Counted from the stretch's first letter, positions 49,976 through 60,360 are shown. The stretch is 64,000 bases of DNA from Bryobacterales bacterium (GCA_026954325.1 JAIXKK010000101.1:1-64000); one strand, 5' to 3'. A program made the numbers and translations. Notes: generated from the letters alone by a model not told the origin.

Positions 49976-51409
49976 TCAGTCGATGCCCAGTTCCGTGAGA
50001 ATCTTCGGAGAGGGTTCGTCCATGGCGAGGAGTGAGTGGCAGGTGTTGCAATCCTGCTCGACCGCCTTGCCATCAGTGGACTTGTGTTCTCCGTCGTGGC
50101 AGCGGAAACAGCCGGGGAAGTCATTGTGCCCGATGTTGTTGATGTAGGTTCCCCAGGTAATCTTCATCTCGGGAAAGACGTTGCGGCTCCAGAGGGCCAG
50201 TGCGCCTTTGGCGGCGGATTGCACGGCGGCCTGGCGTTTGGAGTAGACATCCGCGTTCTTTTCCTTGTAGAAACGCTCGAGGGCGGCAGGGATCTCGGAT
50301 TCGGCCTGGGCGGTGGAGGCGTAGTTTTTCTTGAGGATCTCGAGCGCGGTTTTCCTGATCCCGGGCAAGTCCGGCGCGATAACTCCGGCGGCCATCATCC
50401 TGTCGAGCGCCCCCTCGGGAGTCTCGAAACTGTGGCTGGGGCGGTTGTGGCAATCCATGCAGTCCATTTCGCGCACGTCCATTTTCGCGATATCTTCCTT
50501 CTTTGCCTTGGCGGCGAAGAAGTCGCGCTTCTCCCCGTTGCGGCTGTATTCCACCCACGGAATGTTCTGGCGCTGGTAATCGGAATGCGCATAGCGGATG
50601 CGGACGCCTTTGCCGACGTGGGCGGTGTGGATGCCGACGCCGCGCGCGCCGCCGCCGCCGATGTGCATCAGCAACACGGACTTCGTCATCTTGCCTTCGT
50701 CGCTAAAGTGGGTGAGCACGCGCAGGCGGTCGCCGCCGAACTTATCGGGCCAATGGCAATCCTCGCAAGTTTCGCGCGCCGGGCGCAGGTTGGCCACGGG
50801 AACCGAAATCGGCCGCTCATAGTTGTTCAGCGCGACGGCAACCACCTGCCCGAGACCGGATAGTTTGCTTTTTACGAACCAGGAAGCCCCAGGACCGATG
50901 TGGCATTTGACGCATTCTACCCGCGAATGCGGCGAGTTCTGATACGCCGTATATTCCGGTTTCATGACCGTATGACAGGTAAGTCCGCAGAACTGCACGC
51001 TCTCCATGTAGGCGGTGGCGCGGTAGGTGAGGTTGGCGCCGATCAACATGTTGGCGAACGTCACCACGCCAATGAAAATGATCAAACGCCGCAGGGACGG
51101 ATTGCTCCAACTGAGGACGGGAAATTCGGTTGTGATGGCGGGTGTTCCGCCTAAACGCCGTCTGTAGAGGACGATACCGATGGGTATGAGCGCGAGGCCG
51201 AGAAAGAAGCCGCTGGGGAGGGCAAGAAAAAGCAGAATTCCGAGATAGGCGCTTGCCGCTTCGCCTTGGAGATAACTGGGCAGAAGAAAAACCCAGAAGA
51301 CCGCCGCCGCGGTTACCAGGATCACGCCGATCCGGCTGATCAGATTGTTCGAAAGAAAAATGATTGGGTACAGCCGCTCGCGCCAGGAAGCAGGTTGTGG
51401 ATTCGCCAT
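49976..51409 (-). CDS. NapC/NirT-type membrane multiheme cytochrome c
   Basis: The 477-residue protein has three N-terminal transmembrane helices (about 22-45, 55-80 and 108-130), the last followed by heme sites. Hemes: CGLTCH (an unusual CxxxCH), CVKCH, CEDCH, CMDCH, CFRCH and CNTCH, six in all. The core (FCGLTCHTVMKPEYTAY, SPHSRVECVKCHIGPGA) is the NapC/NrfH/NirT quinol-oxidising region; the C-terminal extension with the last hemes is longer than in classical NapC. It would take electrons from menaquinol to periplasmic acceptors, possibly the octaheme cytochrome at 39247. The CxxxCH site suggests either a special ligation of heme 1 or a family-specific trait. Confidence 0.9.
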   Translation of the reverse strand: MANPQPASWRERLYPIIFLSNNLISRIGVILVTAAAVFWVFLLPSYLQGEAASAYLGILLFLALPSGFFLGLALIPIGIVLYRRRLGGTPAITTEFPVLSWSNPSLRRLIIFIGVVTFANMLIGANLTYRATAYMESVQFCGLTCHTVMKPEYTAYQNSPHSRVECVKCHIGPGASWFVKSKLSGLGQVVAVALNNYERPISVPVANLRPARETCEDCHWPDKFGGDRLRVLTHFSDEGKMTKSVLLMHIGGGGARGVGIHTAHVGKGVRIRYAHSDYQRQNIPWVEYSRNGEKRDFFAAKAKKEDIAKMDVREMDCMDCHNRPSHSFETPEGALDRMMAAGVIAPDLPGIRKTALEILKKNYASTAQAESEIPAALERFYKEKNADVYSKRQAAVQSAAKGALALWSRNVFPEMKITWGTYINNIGHNDFPGCFRCHDGEHKSTDGKAVEQDCNTCHSLLAMDEPSPKILTELGID

Positions 51410-51462
51410 GCCGGTGATGGTAGCAGGTATGATGCCAATTCAGCGGGCCAGGTTGTGGTTCT

Positions 51463-52467
51463 TTACTTTGAGAATGAAAGATGGCGCGAGAAGAACGGCA
51501 TCACTTTATTCTCGATGCGCTCGGCGACACGATTCGTGTGATTGCCGTCATAGGTCTCATAGACATGATCAATCGCGTAATCGCTCAGCATCGCGTCCAG
51601 CGTGCGGATCGTGCCGGCGATCCCGGTGTCATCGCGCCCCGCGTCGAAAGCGATGGCCGTGAGCCGTTTCAGATTCGGGATGTATTGATCGATCATGGAG
51701 AGCGGGGCATTGGCCGCCCATTTGGCAAAGATCTCCGGGCGTGCTTCGCCGCCTTTGTAGGGAAGGTCGAGGAAGAGCGGAGGGTTCTTCGGATTCGGCG
51801 ACCACGCCGCTGCCGAAGCAATCATCGCCTTGGTGAGAAAGTCCGCGGACGCAAGGTCCGCCGGGGTCTTGATCGCTTCCGCCGCGGCCACGGGCCTCCT
51901 GCCGGTTTGCGGCGCCAGGCAGCAGGGACTGATCAGGTAGACGGCGGAAAACACTTCCGGGTGCTTCATCGCCATGCGCATCGCGCCGTAGCCTCCCATG
52001 GAGTGCCCGGCAATTCCACGGCTTGCCCGATCGGGCAGCGTGCGATAGCGCGAGTCCACGAACGCGACCAGTTCCCGGGTGACGAACGTTTCCCAATCCC
52101 CTGTGGTGATGGAACTCGAGTACATGCTGCCCTGGTAGGCGGTGAACGCATTCGGCATGACAACGATCATCTGCCGCGATCCGGCCGCCAGGGCCTGGTC
52201 GAGCACGGTATGGAGGTTGATCCAATGTTTGCGAAAGCCGAACCAGCGCGCATCGTCGTCGGTGAAGCCGTGAAGCATGTAGAGAACCGGGAAACGGCGC
52301 GCCGGGCCGGATTGATACGCAGGGGGCAGGTAGACGGAGACGTCGCGGCTGGGCGAGTCACCTTCGAGATTTCCCTCGAGGGACTGGCCGTGCACCTTGA
52401 CTCGCTCGACCTTACTTTGGGCGGACAGCGCGGCCGCCAGGGCGAGCATGTATAGCGTGAGTTTCAT
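51463..52467 (-). CDS. Secreted esterase (esterase D / tannase-like alpha/beta hydrolase)
   Basis: The 334-residue enzyme has a signal peptide ([17 protein letters not shown]). The esterase-D fold is recognised from [31 protein letters not shown], the nucleophile [25 protein letters not shown] (acid) and [13 protein letters not shown] (histidine). It hydrolyses esters outside the cytoplasm; the natural substrate is unknown. It lies 8 bases after the stop of serA on the same strand, which suggests cotranscription without functional link. Confidence 0.88.
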   Translation of the reverse strand: MKLTLYMLALAAALSAQSKVERVKVHGQSLEGNLEGDSPSRDVSVYLPPAYQSGPARRFPVLYMLHGFTDDDARWFGFRKHWINLHTVLDQALAAGSRQMIVVMPNAFTAYQGSMYSSSITTGDWETFVTRELVAFVDSRYRTLPDRASRGIAGHSMGGYGAMRMAMKHPEVFSAVYLISPCCLAPQTGRRPVAAAEAIKTPADLASADFLTKAMIASAAAWSPNPKNPPLFLDLPYKGGEARPEIFAKWAANAPLSMIDQYIPNLKRLTAIAFDAGRDDTGIAGTIRTLDAMLSDYAIDHVYETYDGNHTNRVAERIENKVMPFFSRHLSFSK

Positions 52468-52475
52468 CGCCCCGG

Positions 52476-54062
52476 TTACCGGAACTCGACCACCCGGGCC
52501 GACTTGACCGCCGGGTTTTCCATCAACTGCGCGAGCAGGGCGTCGGACACCGCTTCGTCGGTCTCCACGAGGGCGATGGCTTTCAGCGGTTTGCCGGATT
52601 CGCCGCTCTCTTCCCGGCCGAGAACGAAGTTGGCGATGTTGACCTTGTTGCGGCCGAGCACGTTGCCGACGTGACCGATCACTCCGGGGACATCCTCATT
52701 CATCATGTAGATCAGGTGGCCGCTCAGCATGGCTTCGCAGTAGATACCGTCGATCGTCAACAGACGCGGGCGTCCGAGCACGACAGCGCCTTCGACGAAA
52801 GTGTTTCCCTTGTCCGTTTCGAGTTCCAGCCGGATGGAGTCCATGTGGCCGGTGCGCTGATCGTGGCTTTCCACCACGTTCCAGCCGCGTTCGGCGGCAA
52901 GCCCCATGCTGTTGACAAGGTTGGCGCGCCGCGAAGTGGAGCGGTTGACCACTCCGGCGACGCCGGCGTTGCGGAGCAGGGCGGTATTCAACTCCGCAAT
53001 GCGTCCCGAGTAGGTGATGCGCACGGTCTTCGGATGGCCGGTGGCGGCATAGGCCACGAAGTTGCCCAGACGCTCAGCCAGTTCCACGTAGGGCCCAAGG
53101 GTCTTGTACTGCTCGGGGGAGAGCGCGGGCATGTTGACCGCATTGATGGCCACGCCGTTCTGGAGGTAGTCGATGACCTGCTCGACGATGCGGATGCCGA
53201 CGATCTCCTGCGCTTCCTCGGTGGAGCCGCCGATATGCGGAGTCGCAAGCAGGGTCCCGGATTTGAGGAGCGGATTGTCCGCCGCGGGCGGTTCCGGATC
53301 GAAGACATCGAGCCCGGCGCCGGCCACCTTGCCGGAGGTCATCGCCTCATGCAGCGCCGCTTCGTCGACAAGTTCGCCGCGGGCGCAGTTGACGATGCGG
53401 ACGCCGTTCTTCATTTTGGCGAACGCATCCTTGTTCAACATTTTGCGCGTTTCGGGCGTGAGTGCGACGTGCATCGAGATGTAATCGCTCGATGCGAGCA
53501 GCGCGTCGAGAGGAACGAGTTCCACGTTCATGTCGGCGGCGGACTGCGAACTGACGTAAGGGTCCGAACCGAGGATGCGCATTTCGAAGGCGCGCGCCCG
53601 GCGGACCACTTCCCTCCCGATGCTCCCCAAGCCCACCACGCCGAGAGTCTTGCCGCGCAGTTCATTGCCGAGGAATTTCTTCTTTTCCCATTTGCCCGAG
53701 GCGGTGGATGAGGAAGCCTGCGGCACGGAGCGCGCCATGCCGAGCATGAGGGCCAGAGTGTGTTCGGCCACGGAAACGGCATTGCCCCCGGGCGTGTTCA
53801 TGACAACCACGCCCGCCGCGCTGGCAGCCGCAAGATCAACGTTGTCCACGCCGACGCCGGCGCGGCCGATCACGCGCAGTTTGGCTGCCCTGGCCAGCAC
53901 GTCTTTGTTCACCTTGACCGCGCTACGCACAAACAACGCGTCGCAATCTCCGAGATGCGCCGCGTATTCTTTCGGATTCGAGACGACAACTTCCCAGCCC
54001 GGCTGTGCCTGCAACTTCCCCACGGCAGCCGGGGACATTGGTTCCGCGACAAGAATTTTCAT
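52476..54062 (-). CDS. serA: D-3-phosphoglycerate dehydrogenase
   Basis: With the ATG at 54062, 528 residues, the long type of PHGDH. NAD site [17 protein letters not shown], substrate-binding [17 protein letters not shown], catalytic His in [16 protein letters not shown]; an allosteric substrate-binding domain follows (~315-445) and a C-terminal ACT domain ([14 protein letters not shown]-like, residues ~455-528) that allows serine feedback. It oxidises 3-phosphoglycerate in the first step of serine synthesis. The start shares one base with the aminotransferase stop (TGATG), so the two enzymes are coupled. Confidence 0.95.
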   Translation of the reverse strand: MKILVAEPMSPAAVGKLQAQPGWEVVVSNPKEYAAHLGDCDALFVRSAVKVNKDVLARAAKLRVIGRAGVGVDNVDLAAASAAGVVVMNTPGGNAVSVAEHTLALMLGMARSVPQASSSTASGKWEKKKFLGNELRGKTLGVVGLGSIGREVVRRARAFEMRILGSDPYVSSQSAADMNVELVPLDALLASSDYISMHVALTPETRKMLNKDAFAKMKNGVRIVNCARGELVDEAALHEAMTSGKVAGAGLDVFDPEPPAADNPLLKSGTLLATPHIGGSTEEAQEIVGIRIVEQVIDYLQNGVAINAVNMPALSPEQYKTLGPYVELAERLGNFVAYAATGHPKTVRITYSGRIAELNTALLRNAGVAGVVNRSTSRRANLVNSMGLAAERGWNVVESHDQRTGHMDSIRLELETDKGNTFVEGAVVLGRPRLLTIDGIYCEAMLSGHLIYMMNEDVPGVIGHVGNVLGRNKVNIANFVLGREESGESGKPLKAIALVETDEAVSDALLAQLMENPAVKSARVVEFR

Positions 54063-55234
54063 CAGGCTCCGACCGTCTCCTTGGCGAATGCCGCTTCCGC
54101 GTAGACCGTCTGCACGGCGGCCACGCCTTTTCCGTAGGGCGTCGCAAAGCCGTTGGCGTTCAGAATCAACTCGAGTGCGCCGATGACGGCGAACAAGTCC
54201 GCGAAATCGAAGTAGCCAAGGTGGGCGATGCGGAAGATCTGTCCCTTCATGCTGCCCTGGCCGTTGGCGATGATCATGCCGAACTCGTTGCGGAATCCCT
54301 TGACGATAACGCCGGAATCCATGCCCGCGGGAGCTTTCACCGCGGTGACGGAGGCGGCCGGAGAGGCGGGGCTGAACAGTTCGAGGCCCATGGCCGTGAC
54401 CGCGGCGCGGGTGGCCTTGGCCAGAAGCTGAGCGTTTTCGATGAGCCGGTTCATGCCGAGTTCCTTCACGTACTTCAGCGCCTCGGCAAGCGAGATGATG
54501 AGAGAAACGGCCGGCGTCCAGGAGGATTCGCCGTTCCGCGCGGACTTGAGTTCCTTCTTGAGATCGAAGTAGAAGTGCGGCAGGTCGCAGTTCTTGCCGA
54601 GTTCCCAAGCCTTGGGGCTCACGGAAATGAAACCGAGGCCCGGTGGAATCATAAACGCCTTCTGCGAGCCGCCGATGAGGACGTCAAGCCCCCAGTTGTC
54701 GATATCGAGGGGCATGGTGCCGAGGCCGGTGATGGCGTCGATGATGAAAATCGCGGGGGTCTTCTTGATGATCTCGCCCATGGCGCGAATGTCGTGCGCC
54801 GCGCCGGTGGAGGTTTCCGAAGCCTGAATGAAGACGCCGCGCGCGTCCGGATTGGCCGCGAGGGCTTCGGCGACGCGCGCCGGGCCGACGGTATCGCCGT
54901 AGGGCGCTTCGAGAACCATTGAATTGAGACCGAACGCCTTGGTCATCGCCACCCAGCGCTCACCGAACTTTCCGGCGGTGCAGACAATCACCTTGTCGCC
55001 GCGGCGGAAGAGATTCGAGATGGAGGCTTCCATGGCGCCCGATCCGGAGGAGACCAGCGGGAGGACATCGTTCGACGTGCCGAACACTTCCTTCAAATCA
55101 GCAAGCACCTGGCGGTAGAGCTTCTGGAAATCCTGCGTACGATGGTGCATGTCGGAGGCCATCATCGCGTGCAGAGCCTTGGGCAGCAGAGGCGTCGGGC
55201 CGGGAGTCAACAGACGTTGTTTCTTAATGTGCAT
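54062..55234 (-). CDS. Class V PLP aminotransferase (serine-pyruvate/alanine-glyoxylate type)
   Basis: The 390-residue enzyme begins MHIKKQRLLTPGPTPLLP, the usual class V start. SSGSGAMEASISNLF binds PLP phosphate, DAITGLGTMPLDID holds the PLP aspartate, and LIGGSQKAFMIPPG carries the Schiff-base lysine. Annotated relatives are alanine-glyoxylate or serine-pyruvate aminotransferases. Because it is coupled to serA (TGATG), it more likely supplies the phosphoserine aminotransferase step or a related serine/glycine conversion here. It is divergent from yqeY. Confidence 0.9.
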   Translation of the reverse strand: MHIKKQRLLTPGPTPLLPKALHAMMASDMHHRTQDFQKLYRQVLADLKEVFGTSNDVLPLVSSGSGAMEASISNLFRRGDKVIVCTAGKFGERWVAMTKAFGLNSMVLEAPYGDTVGPARVAEALAANPDARGVFIQASETSTGAAHDIRAMGEIIKKTPAIFIIDAITGLGTMPLDIDNWGLDVLIGGSQKAFMIPPGLGFISVSPKAWELGKNCDLPHFYFDLKKELKSARNGESSWTPAVSLIISLAEALKYVKELGMNRLIENAQLLAKATRAAVTAMGLELFSPASPAASVTAVKAPAGMDSGVIVKGFRNEFGMIIANGQGSMKGQIFRIAHLGYFDFADLFAVIGALELILNANGFATPYGKGVAAVQTVYAEAAFAKETVGA

Positions 55235-55300
55235 TTTGGTACTAAGAATACGCTCGAAAGTAGCGCTGCGGTATCGAAGTCTTTAGAATAGCAAATCAAT

Positions 55301-55747
55301 ATGAGTCTTCTCGAACGAGTCCAGAAGGACATGGTAACCGCGATGAAAGCGAAGGATGAACTTCGGCTGAACGCGATCCGCATGATCAAGGCCGCGCTGA
55401 TGAAACACAAGGCCGACACGATGAAGGAGGCCGATGAATCCGGCGAGATGAAAATTCTCAACTCCCTCATCAAGCAGCGGAAAGAATCGGCGGACATGTT
55501 CCGCAAGGGGGGCCGGGAGGATCAGGCCTTGAAGGAAGAGGCGGAGCAGAAGCTGCTTGAAGGATACATGCCCGCCGCGGCGGGCGATGATGAGATCGAG
55601 CAGGCCATTGCGGCGGCGATGGCGGAAACCGGCGTCACGAGCCTGAAACAGATGGGCGTGGTGATGAAGGCGGCGCAGGCGAAACTGACGGGCAAGCGCG
55701 TGGACGGCAAGACGATGAGCGAAAAGGTGCGCTCGAAGCTGTCATGA
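55301..55747 (+). CDS. GatB/YqeY domain protein
   Basis: The 148-residue helical protein starts MSLLERVQKDMVTAMKAKD, with RLNAIRMIKAALMKHK, LIKQRKESADMFRKGGRED and the C-terminal QMGVVMKAAQAKLTGKRVDG, all typical of YqeY. The family resembles the tail domain of amidotransferase GatB and is thought to bind tRNA; its role is not established. The stop overlaps the ATG of the next gene (ATGA). Confidence 0.93.
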   Translation: MSLLERVQKDMVTAMKAKDELRLNAIRMIKAALMKHKADTMKEADESGEMKILNSLIKQRKESADMFRKGGREDQALKEEAEQKLLEGYMPAAAGDDEIEQAIAAAMAETGVTSLKQMGVVMKAAQAKLTGKRVDGKTMSEKVRSKLS

Positions 55748-56514
55748 GCAGGCGTATCGTTTCCATTCATGCGCACCCGGACGATGCGGAGATTCTGGCG
55801 GGCGGCACGCTGGCGCTGCTTGCGGCCCGCGGGCATCACGTTACGATCGTCACGATGACTCCGGGCGACAAGGGCTCCCGCGAGTTGGCGCCGGAGGAGA
55901 TCGCGGGTGTACGCCGCGAGGAGGCCCGGCGGTCGGCGGAACTGATCGGCGCGGAGTACCGGTGCGCCGAATTTCGCGACCTGGCCGTCTTCAACGACGA
56001 GCCTTCGCGCCGCCGCGTAGTGGAGATGCTCCGGGCCACCCGGCCGGACATCGTGCTGACCTCGTCGCCGGTGGACTATCTTTGCGACCACGAGGCCACC
56101 AGCGTGCTGGTGCGCGACGCCTGCTTCGCCGCCCCCGCGCCGAACTACCATACGCTGGCGGAGCATCCGGAGGCGGCGCTCGGCGGCATCCCGCATCTCT
56201 ATTTCATGGACGCCATCGGCGGAGCGGACCGTGAAGGCAACCCGATCCTGCCGGACTTCGTCGTGGATGTCGCGGGGGTATTCGACACCAAGCGCGACAT
56301 GCTGGCCGAACATGAAAGCCAGCGCCGGTGGCTGCGGCAGCACCATGGAATGGACAACTACCTGGAAATGATGGATGCGTGGACGCGAGCTTGCGGCCGG
56401 CGCGCCGGCATCGAGTACGGAGAGGGGTTCCGGCGTTACAAGGGACATCCGTATCCGGAATCGCCGTTGCTCGAGGAACTGCTCGACGGACAGGTGAAAT
56501 CAATTTCCAGGTGA
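55744..56514 (+). CDS. PIG-L/LmbE-family zinc deacetylase
   Basis: The 256-residue enzyme has the zinc motif IHAHPDDAEILAGG near the N-terminus and the second histidine in DYLCDHEATSVLV. It belongs to the LmbE family that removes acetyl groups from GlcNAc-linked substrates, including BshB-type steps of bacillithiol synthesis. The ATG overlaps the yqeY stop by four bases. The natural substrate is not clear; a DinB-type protein, family of some bacillithiol transferases, lies elsewhere in the window, a link that is only suggestive. Confidence 0.88.
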   Translation: MSRRIVSIHAHPDDAEILAGGTLALLAARGHHVTIVTMTPGDKGSRELAPEEIAGVRREEARRSAELIGAEYRCAEFRDLAVFNDEPSRRRVVEMLRATRPDIVLTSSPVDYLCDHEATSVLVRDACFAAPAPNYHTLAEHPEAALGGIPHLYFMDAIGGADREGNPILPDFVVDVAGVFDTKRDMLAEHESQRRWLRQHHGMDNYLEMMDAWTRACGRRAGIEYGEGFRRYKGHPYPESPLLEELLDGQVKSISR

Positions 56515-56549
56515 ACACGCCCTCCGCCGCGCCGGATGGACAGCCATTC

Positions 56550-58076
56550 TCAACCGTGAACCGCGCCCCAACCGGTCCCGCGCACGTTGCGCTCCGCGTC
56601 GAACCACTCGGCGTAGCCGTGTCCCGGGCGAAAGTCGTCGTGGGCCTCTTTCAATAAAGCGGCCAGGCGGCTCCGCAATTGCTTCAACAGGGATCCGGCG
56701 GTCTTTGACAAATCCCGCATCTGGTACGGGTCGGCCGGATTGTCGAACAGTTGCTCCTCGCCGGAATACCATTTCACGTACGTGTGCCGCCCGGTCCGCA
56801 CGGCGCGCCATTCCGGCCAGGGCCATTCGGAATGGAAATAGTCCCAGTGGGAGGAGTAGTTCATCATCAGCACGGCGTCCCGCTCCGGCGCCGGCCGCCC
56901 CAGCGCCGCGCCGCTCAAGTCCATGCCATCGATTTGCGTGTACGGAGAGCGTACGCCGGCGAGTGAGAGCAGCGTGGGCAGGTGGTCCATGGGCGTGAAG
57001 AGAGTACCGGAGCGGGCGCCGGGCCGGATTCGCCCAGGCCAGCGCACAAACAGCGGGACCCGCACGGCATCCTCATACGGCGACATCTTCTCCCACTTGC
57101 CATGGCTGCCCATCATCTCTCCGTGGTCGGAAGTGAACACGACGATGGTGTTCTCCTCGAGGCCGGAGGAGTGGAGAAAGCCGAGCATCCGGCCTACGGC
57201 ATCATCGACGCTAGCCAGCATGGCGTAGTAATAGCGCAGGTCCCCGCGTTCCCTAGCGCCCGACGGCGGCACGTTCGGCGAACGCGACACTTGCCTGCGA
57301 ACCCGGTCGGGATAGCCCGGCGGGGAAGCCGCTTCCGTCCAGGGCTGGTGCGGCGGATGAGGGGAAACCACGGCGAAGAACGGCTGGCGCGCCGCCTGCC
57401 GCCCGCGCATGTACTCGATCGCAACCTCCGCCTGCCCCATGGTTTCATAGCCCGGATAGTACAGGCGCTCGGATGTGTCGCGGTAGTAGTAAGAATGCCG
57501 GAATTCGGTATGGAAGTTGTAGGCGGCCCAGAAGTCGAAGCCGCGGCGCGAGGGTCCCGGGGGGACAAATTCCGGTTCGGGGTTCGACTTCACATAGTCC
57601 TGCTCCACCTTGGGCCGCACCGCGTAATTGGCGGCCGCCTCGAGTTCCCGCGCCTCCTGGCTCATGAACAATCCGTCGCGCTTCATTTTGCCGGCGTTCA
57701 AGTGCCATTTGCCGATATAGCCCGTGCCGTAGCCGGCCGAGCGCAGCGCGCGGGCAATGGATGGGTCGGCTGGATTCGATTCCAGCCAGTTGATCACCAT
57801 GCCCGTGTGCGTCGGGTATCTGCCGGAGAGCATCATGCCGCGATAGGGCGTGCACAGCGGACAGGTGGAGAGCGCATTGGTGAAGGACACGCCTTCCTTC
57901 GCCAGGCTGTCAATGTGGGGCGTCACCACGTTGTCTCCGCCGTTGATGGAGAGGTCCCGCGGACGGACCTGGTCCGGCAGGATGAAGAGAATATTGGGCC
58001 GCGGCGATGCGGGCGCGGAGGCGCAAGCCCCGGCGGCCAGCGAGGCCAGCAGCGTGCGCCGCGTTGGGCCTGTCAT
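56550..58076 (-). CDS. Second Tat-exported type I sulfatase
   Basis: I choose the ATG at 58076 (508 residues): MTGPTRRTLLASLAAGACAS is a twin-arginine-like signal. RPNILFILPDQVRPRDL gives metal ligands, TCPLCTPYRGMMLSGRYPTH holds the C-x-P-x-R formylglycine site, and VVFTSDHGEMMGSHGKWEK further active-site residues. The substrate is unknown. It is not clustered with transport or sugar genes, unlike the sulfatase at 2928. It ends 35 bases from the convergent deacetylase gene. Confidence 0.9.
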   Translation of the reverse strand: MTGPTRRTLLASLAAGACASAPASPRPNILFILPDQVRPRDLSINGGDNVVTPHIDSLAKEGVSFTNALSTCPLCTPYRGMMLSGRYPTHTGMVINWLESNPADPSIARALRSAGYGTGYIGKWHLNAGKMKRDGLFMSQEARELEAAANYAVRPKVEQDYVKSNPEPEFVPPGPSRRGFDFWAAYNFHTEFRHSYYYRDTSERLYYPGYETMGQAEVAIEYMRGRQAARQPFFAVVSPHPPHQPWTEAASPPGYPDRVRRQVSRSPNVPPSGARERGDLRYYYAMLASVDDAVGRMLGFLHSSGLEENTIVVFTSDHGEMMGSHGKWEKMSPYEDAVRVPLFVRWPGRIRPGARSGTLFTPMDHLPTLLSLAGVRSPYTQIDGMDLSGAALGRPAPERDAVLMMNYSSHWDYFHSEWPWPEWRAVRTGRHTYVKWYSGEEQLFDNPADPYQMRDLSKTAGSLLKQLRSRLAALLKEAHDDFRPGHGYAEWFDAERNVRGTGWGAVHG

Positions 58077-58165
58077 GAGGATTCCAGAATAGTACACCGC
58101 GGCGCGCTACCGCCCGCGATTCCACGAGCCTGTTCGTTCCGCGCTGCCCGGCCTTTCTGGTTACG

Positions 58166-59446
58166 CTACTCCGCGTTCCACCGGAACCGCCACACGGCCA
58201 GCAATCCGAACAGGGCGGCGCATAGCGTTAACCCCGCCGCCGGCGTCAGGGCAGCGCCCAGGCCGTACCCGCGCCAGATCACCCCGTCCAATCCGTCCAC
58301 GGCCCAGCGCGTCGGGATGAATTGGGTCACCTGTTGCACCGCGCGCGGAAAGATAAAAGTCGGCACCCACGCTCCGCCCAGCATCACGGCCAGCAGCGCA
58401 GCCAGGATCGCGATGCCGCGCGAGGCTTCCGGCGTGTTGCCGACGGCCGCAATCAACAATCCGAACGTCGCCGTCAGTAGCGAAAAGGCCGCGGACACCA
58501 CCAGGAACCCCTCCACGTTTTCGATCTTCACATGGAAGACGAGCCGCGCGAACCCGAACATGACACAAAGAATGACGAAGCTGATCAGGGCGGCGCTCGC
58601 CGCCCTGCTCGCCAGCAGCGTCCCGCGTCCGAGCGGAGCGGCCCTCAGCCGGCTCCACAGTCCCCGCTGCCGCATATAAAGCATCGCGATGCCGGTGTCG
58701 ATGCCGAAAAACAGCAGGAACTGAACCGCCATGCCCGCAAAAGAATGGGCGTATGAATTGTAGACGGCCCCATTTCGTGCGGTAACCATCTCGTCCCGCA
58801 TGGTGAATGGTACCGAAAACCCGCCCGCCGCCGGCTGTCCCGGACGCGCGGCGGCGATCGCGTTCAGCTTCCGCACCCCCTTCAGCAGTTCCACCAACGG
58901 CCCGCGCACATCGGAAGGCATGTCCCGGCCGCTTTCGGCGTCCCTCAGCGCCTGTTCGACGCTGCCCGCATCCGTCATCGCCGCCTGGCTTACCGCTTCC
59001 ATCACGGCTCCGGTGACGATGCCCTTCACCATCCCGGTCTCGGCGCCGCGCGTCGGGTCCTGGTAGACCGCAATCTCCGGTTTGTCCTCGTTGCGGAACA
59101 AAGCCCGCGCGGCCAGGGCTCCAAAGCCGCGAGGGATACACAGGGCGGCGGCCGCCTTGCCCTTGCGCACGGCTTCGCGCGCGTTCGCGAGCGTCTCCGG
59201 CCGCATGTCGAGCGCCTTCTCTTTGCCGAGCTTGGCGGCAATCGCGCGTGACACGGCGCTTGCATCCTCGTCCACCAACAACACGGGAATCCGGCTCTGC
59301 TGGTCTGAGTGCTCCGTCGAGTCGAAGATATAGCCGAAGAACGAAGCAATGATAATGGGAACCCCGATCGTCATGATCACCGCCTTCCGGTCGTTCAGGA
59401 AGATCAGGATATCCTTGCGGATCAGGGCGAAAAAAGCGGTCATCAT
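58166..59446 (-). CDS. ABC-2 family transporter permease
   Basis: The 426-residue permease has one N-terminal helix after FFALIRKDILIFLNDRKAV, a large extracytoplasmic domain (about 50-215) and five C-terminal helices (from AGMAVQFLLFFGIDTGIAML on), the YhgE/NatB-like ABC-2 architecture. LGGAWVPTFIFPRAVQQVTQ and FIPTRWAVDGLDGVIWRG near the end are typical of drug/sodium exporters of this class. It overlaps its ATPase by four bases (ATGA). The pair would export an unknown compound. Confidence 0.9.
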   Translation of the reverse strand: MMTAFFALIRKDILIFLNDRKAVIMTIGVPIIIASFFGYIFDSTEHSDQQSRIPVLLVDEDASAVSRAIAAKLGKEKALDMRPETLANAREAVRKGKAAAALCIPRGFGALAARALFRNEDKPEIAVYQDPTRGAETGMVKGIVTGAVMEAVSQAAMTDAGSVEQALRDAESGRDMPSDVRGPLVELLKGVRKLNAIAAARPGQPAAGGFSVPFTMRDEMVTARNGAVYNSYAHSFAGMAVQFLLFFGIDTGIAMLYMRQRGLWSRLRAAPLGRGTLLASRAASAALISFVILCVMFGFARLVFHVKIENVEGFLVVSAAFSLLTATFGLLIAAVGNTPEASRGIAILAALLAVMLGGAWVPTFIFPRAVQQVTQFIPTRWAVDGLDGVIWRGYGLGAALTPAAGLTLCAALFGLLAVWRFRWNAE

Positions 59447-60360
59447 TGATCGCGCAGGCTCCTTCCGGTCAACATCAGAAATACGCTCTCGAGGCTGGCG
59501 CGCTCACTCGCGATGTGGCGGCACGAATGGCCGTGCGCGGTCAGCCACCCGAGCACTCCGGGCACATCGCGCGCCAAGTCCGTGACACCGACCTTCAGCA
59601 CGCCGTTCACCCGCTCGGCGGTCCGAACCCCTTCTTTCCCGCTGAGTTCGCCGAGGTCCAGCGGCCGCTCCGGTGTCTCGAGGTCAATCGAGACCAGGTT
59701 CGCCGCCGGCAGCAACCGGTACAACTCGTCCGGCGCGCCTGATGCCATGACTTTGCCTTGATCCACGATGGTCAGCCGGTCACACAGCCGCTCCGCCTCT
59801 TCCATGTAATGCGTCGTATAGATCAGGGACTTGCCGCGCGCCTTCAGCGCGAGCAGGTTTTCGAAGATGGCGTTGCGGCTCTGCGGATCCACCCCCACCG
59901 TGGGCTCATCGAGTAACAGGACTTGCGGATCGTGCAGCAGCGCCGCGGCCAGGTTCAGCCTTCTCTTCATGCCGCCGCTGTAATGGCTCACCCGGCCGCC
60001 CGCGCGCCCGGCCAGCCCCACCAGTTCCAACGCGCCTTTCACGGCCTCATCGAGAGCCCTTCCGCCAAGGCCATACAACGCGCCGAAAAGCCTCAGGTTC
60101 TCCCGCGCCGGCAGTTCCTCGTATAACGCCAGGTCTTGTGGCGCCAAGCCGATCTGCTGCTTCCTGGGAGGCGCGCCATTGACCAGAACCTCTCCGGCAT
60201 CGGGCACGGTGAGCCCGGCGATCATCGAGACGGTTGTGGTCTTGCCCGCGCCGTTCGGACCCAGCAGGCCGACAATCTCGCCCGGCCCGGCGCTGATCGA
60301 GACGTCCTCCACCGCCTTCAACTCACCGAACGACTTCTTCAAGTGTGATGCTTCGAGCAT
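59443..60360 (-). CDS. ABC transporter ATPase
   Basis: The 305-residue ATPase has Walker A (GLLGPNGAGKTTTVSMI), Q-loop (IGLAPQDLALYEEL), signature (VSHYSGGMKRRLN), Walker B (VLLLDEPTVGVD) and the H-loop (IYTTHYMEEAERL). A C-terminal domain of about 90 residues follows, as in DrrA/NatA-type export ATPases. It drives the ABC-2 permease whose gene overlaps its stop. No regulator is adjacent. Confidence 0.95.
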   Translation of the reverse strand: MLEASHLKKSFGELKAVEDVSISAGPGEIVGLLGPNGAGKTTTVSMIAGLTVPDAGEVLVNGAPPRKQQIGLAPQDLALYEELPARENLRLFGALYGLGGRALDEAVKGALELVGLAGRAGGRVSHYSGGMKRRLNLAAALLHDPQVLLLDEPTVGVDPQSRNAIFENLLALKARGKSLIYTTHYMEEAERLCDRLTIVDQGKVMASGAPDELYRLLPAANLVSIDLETPERPLDLGELSGKEGVRTAERVNGVLKVGVTDLARDVPGVLGWLTAHGHSCRHIASERASLESVFLMLTGRSLRDQ

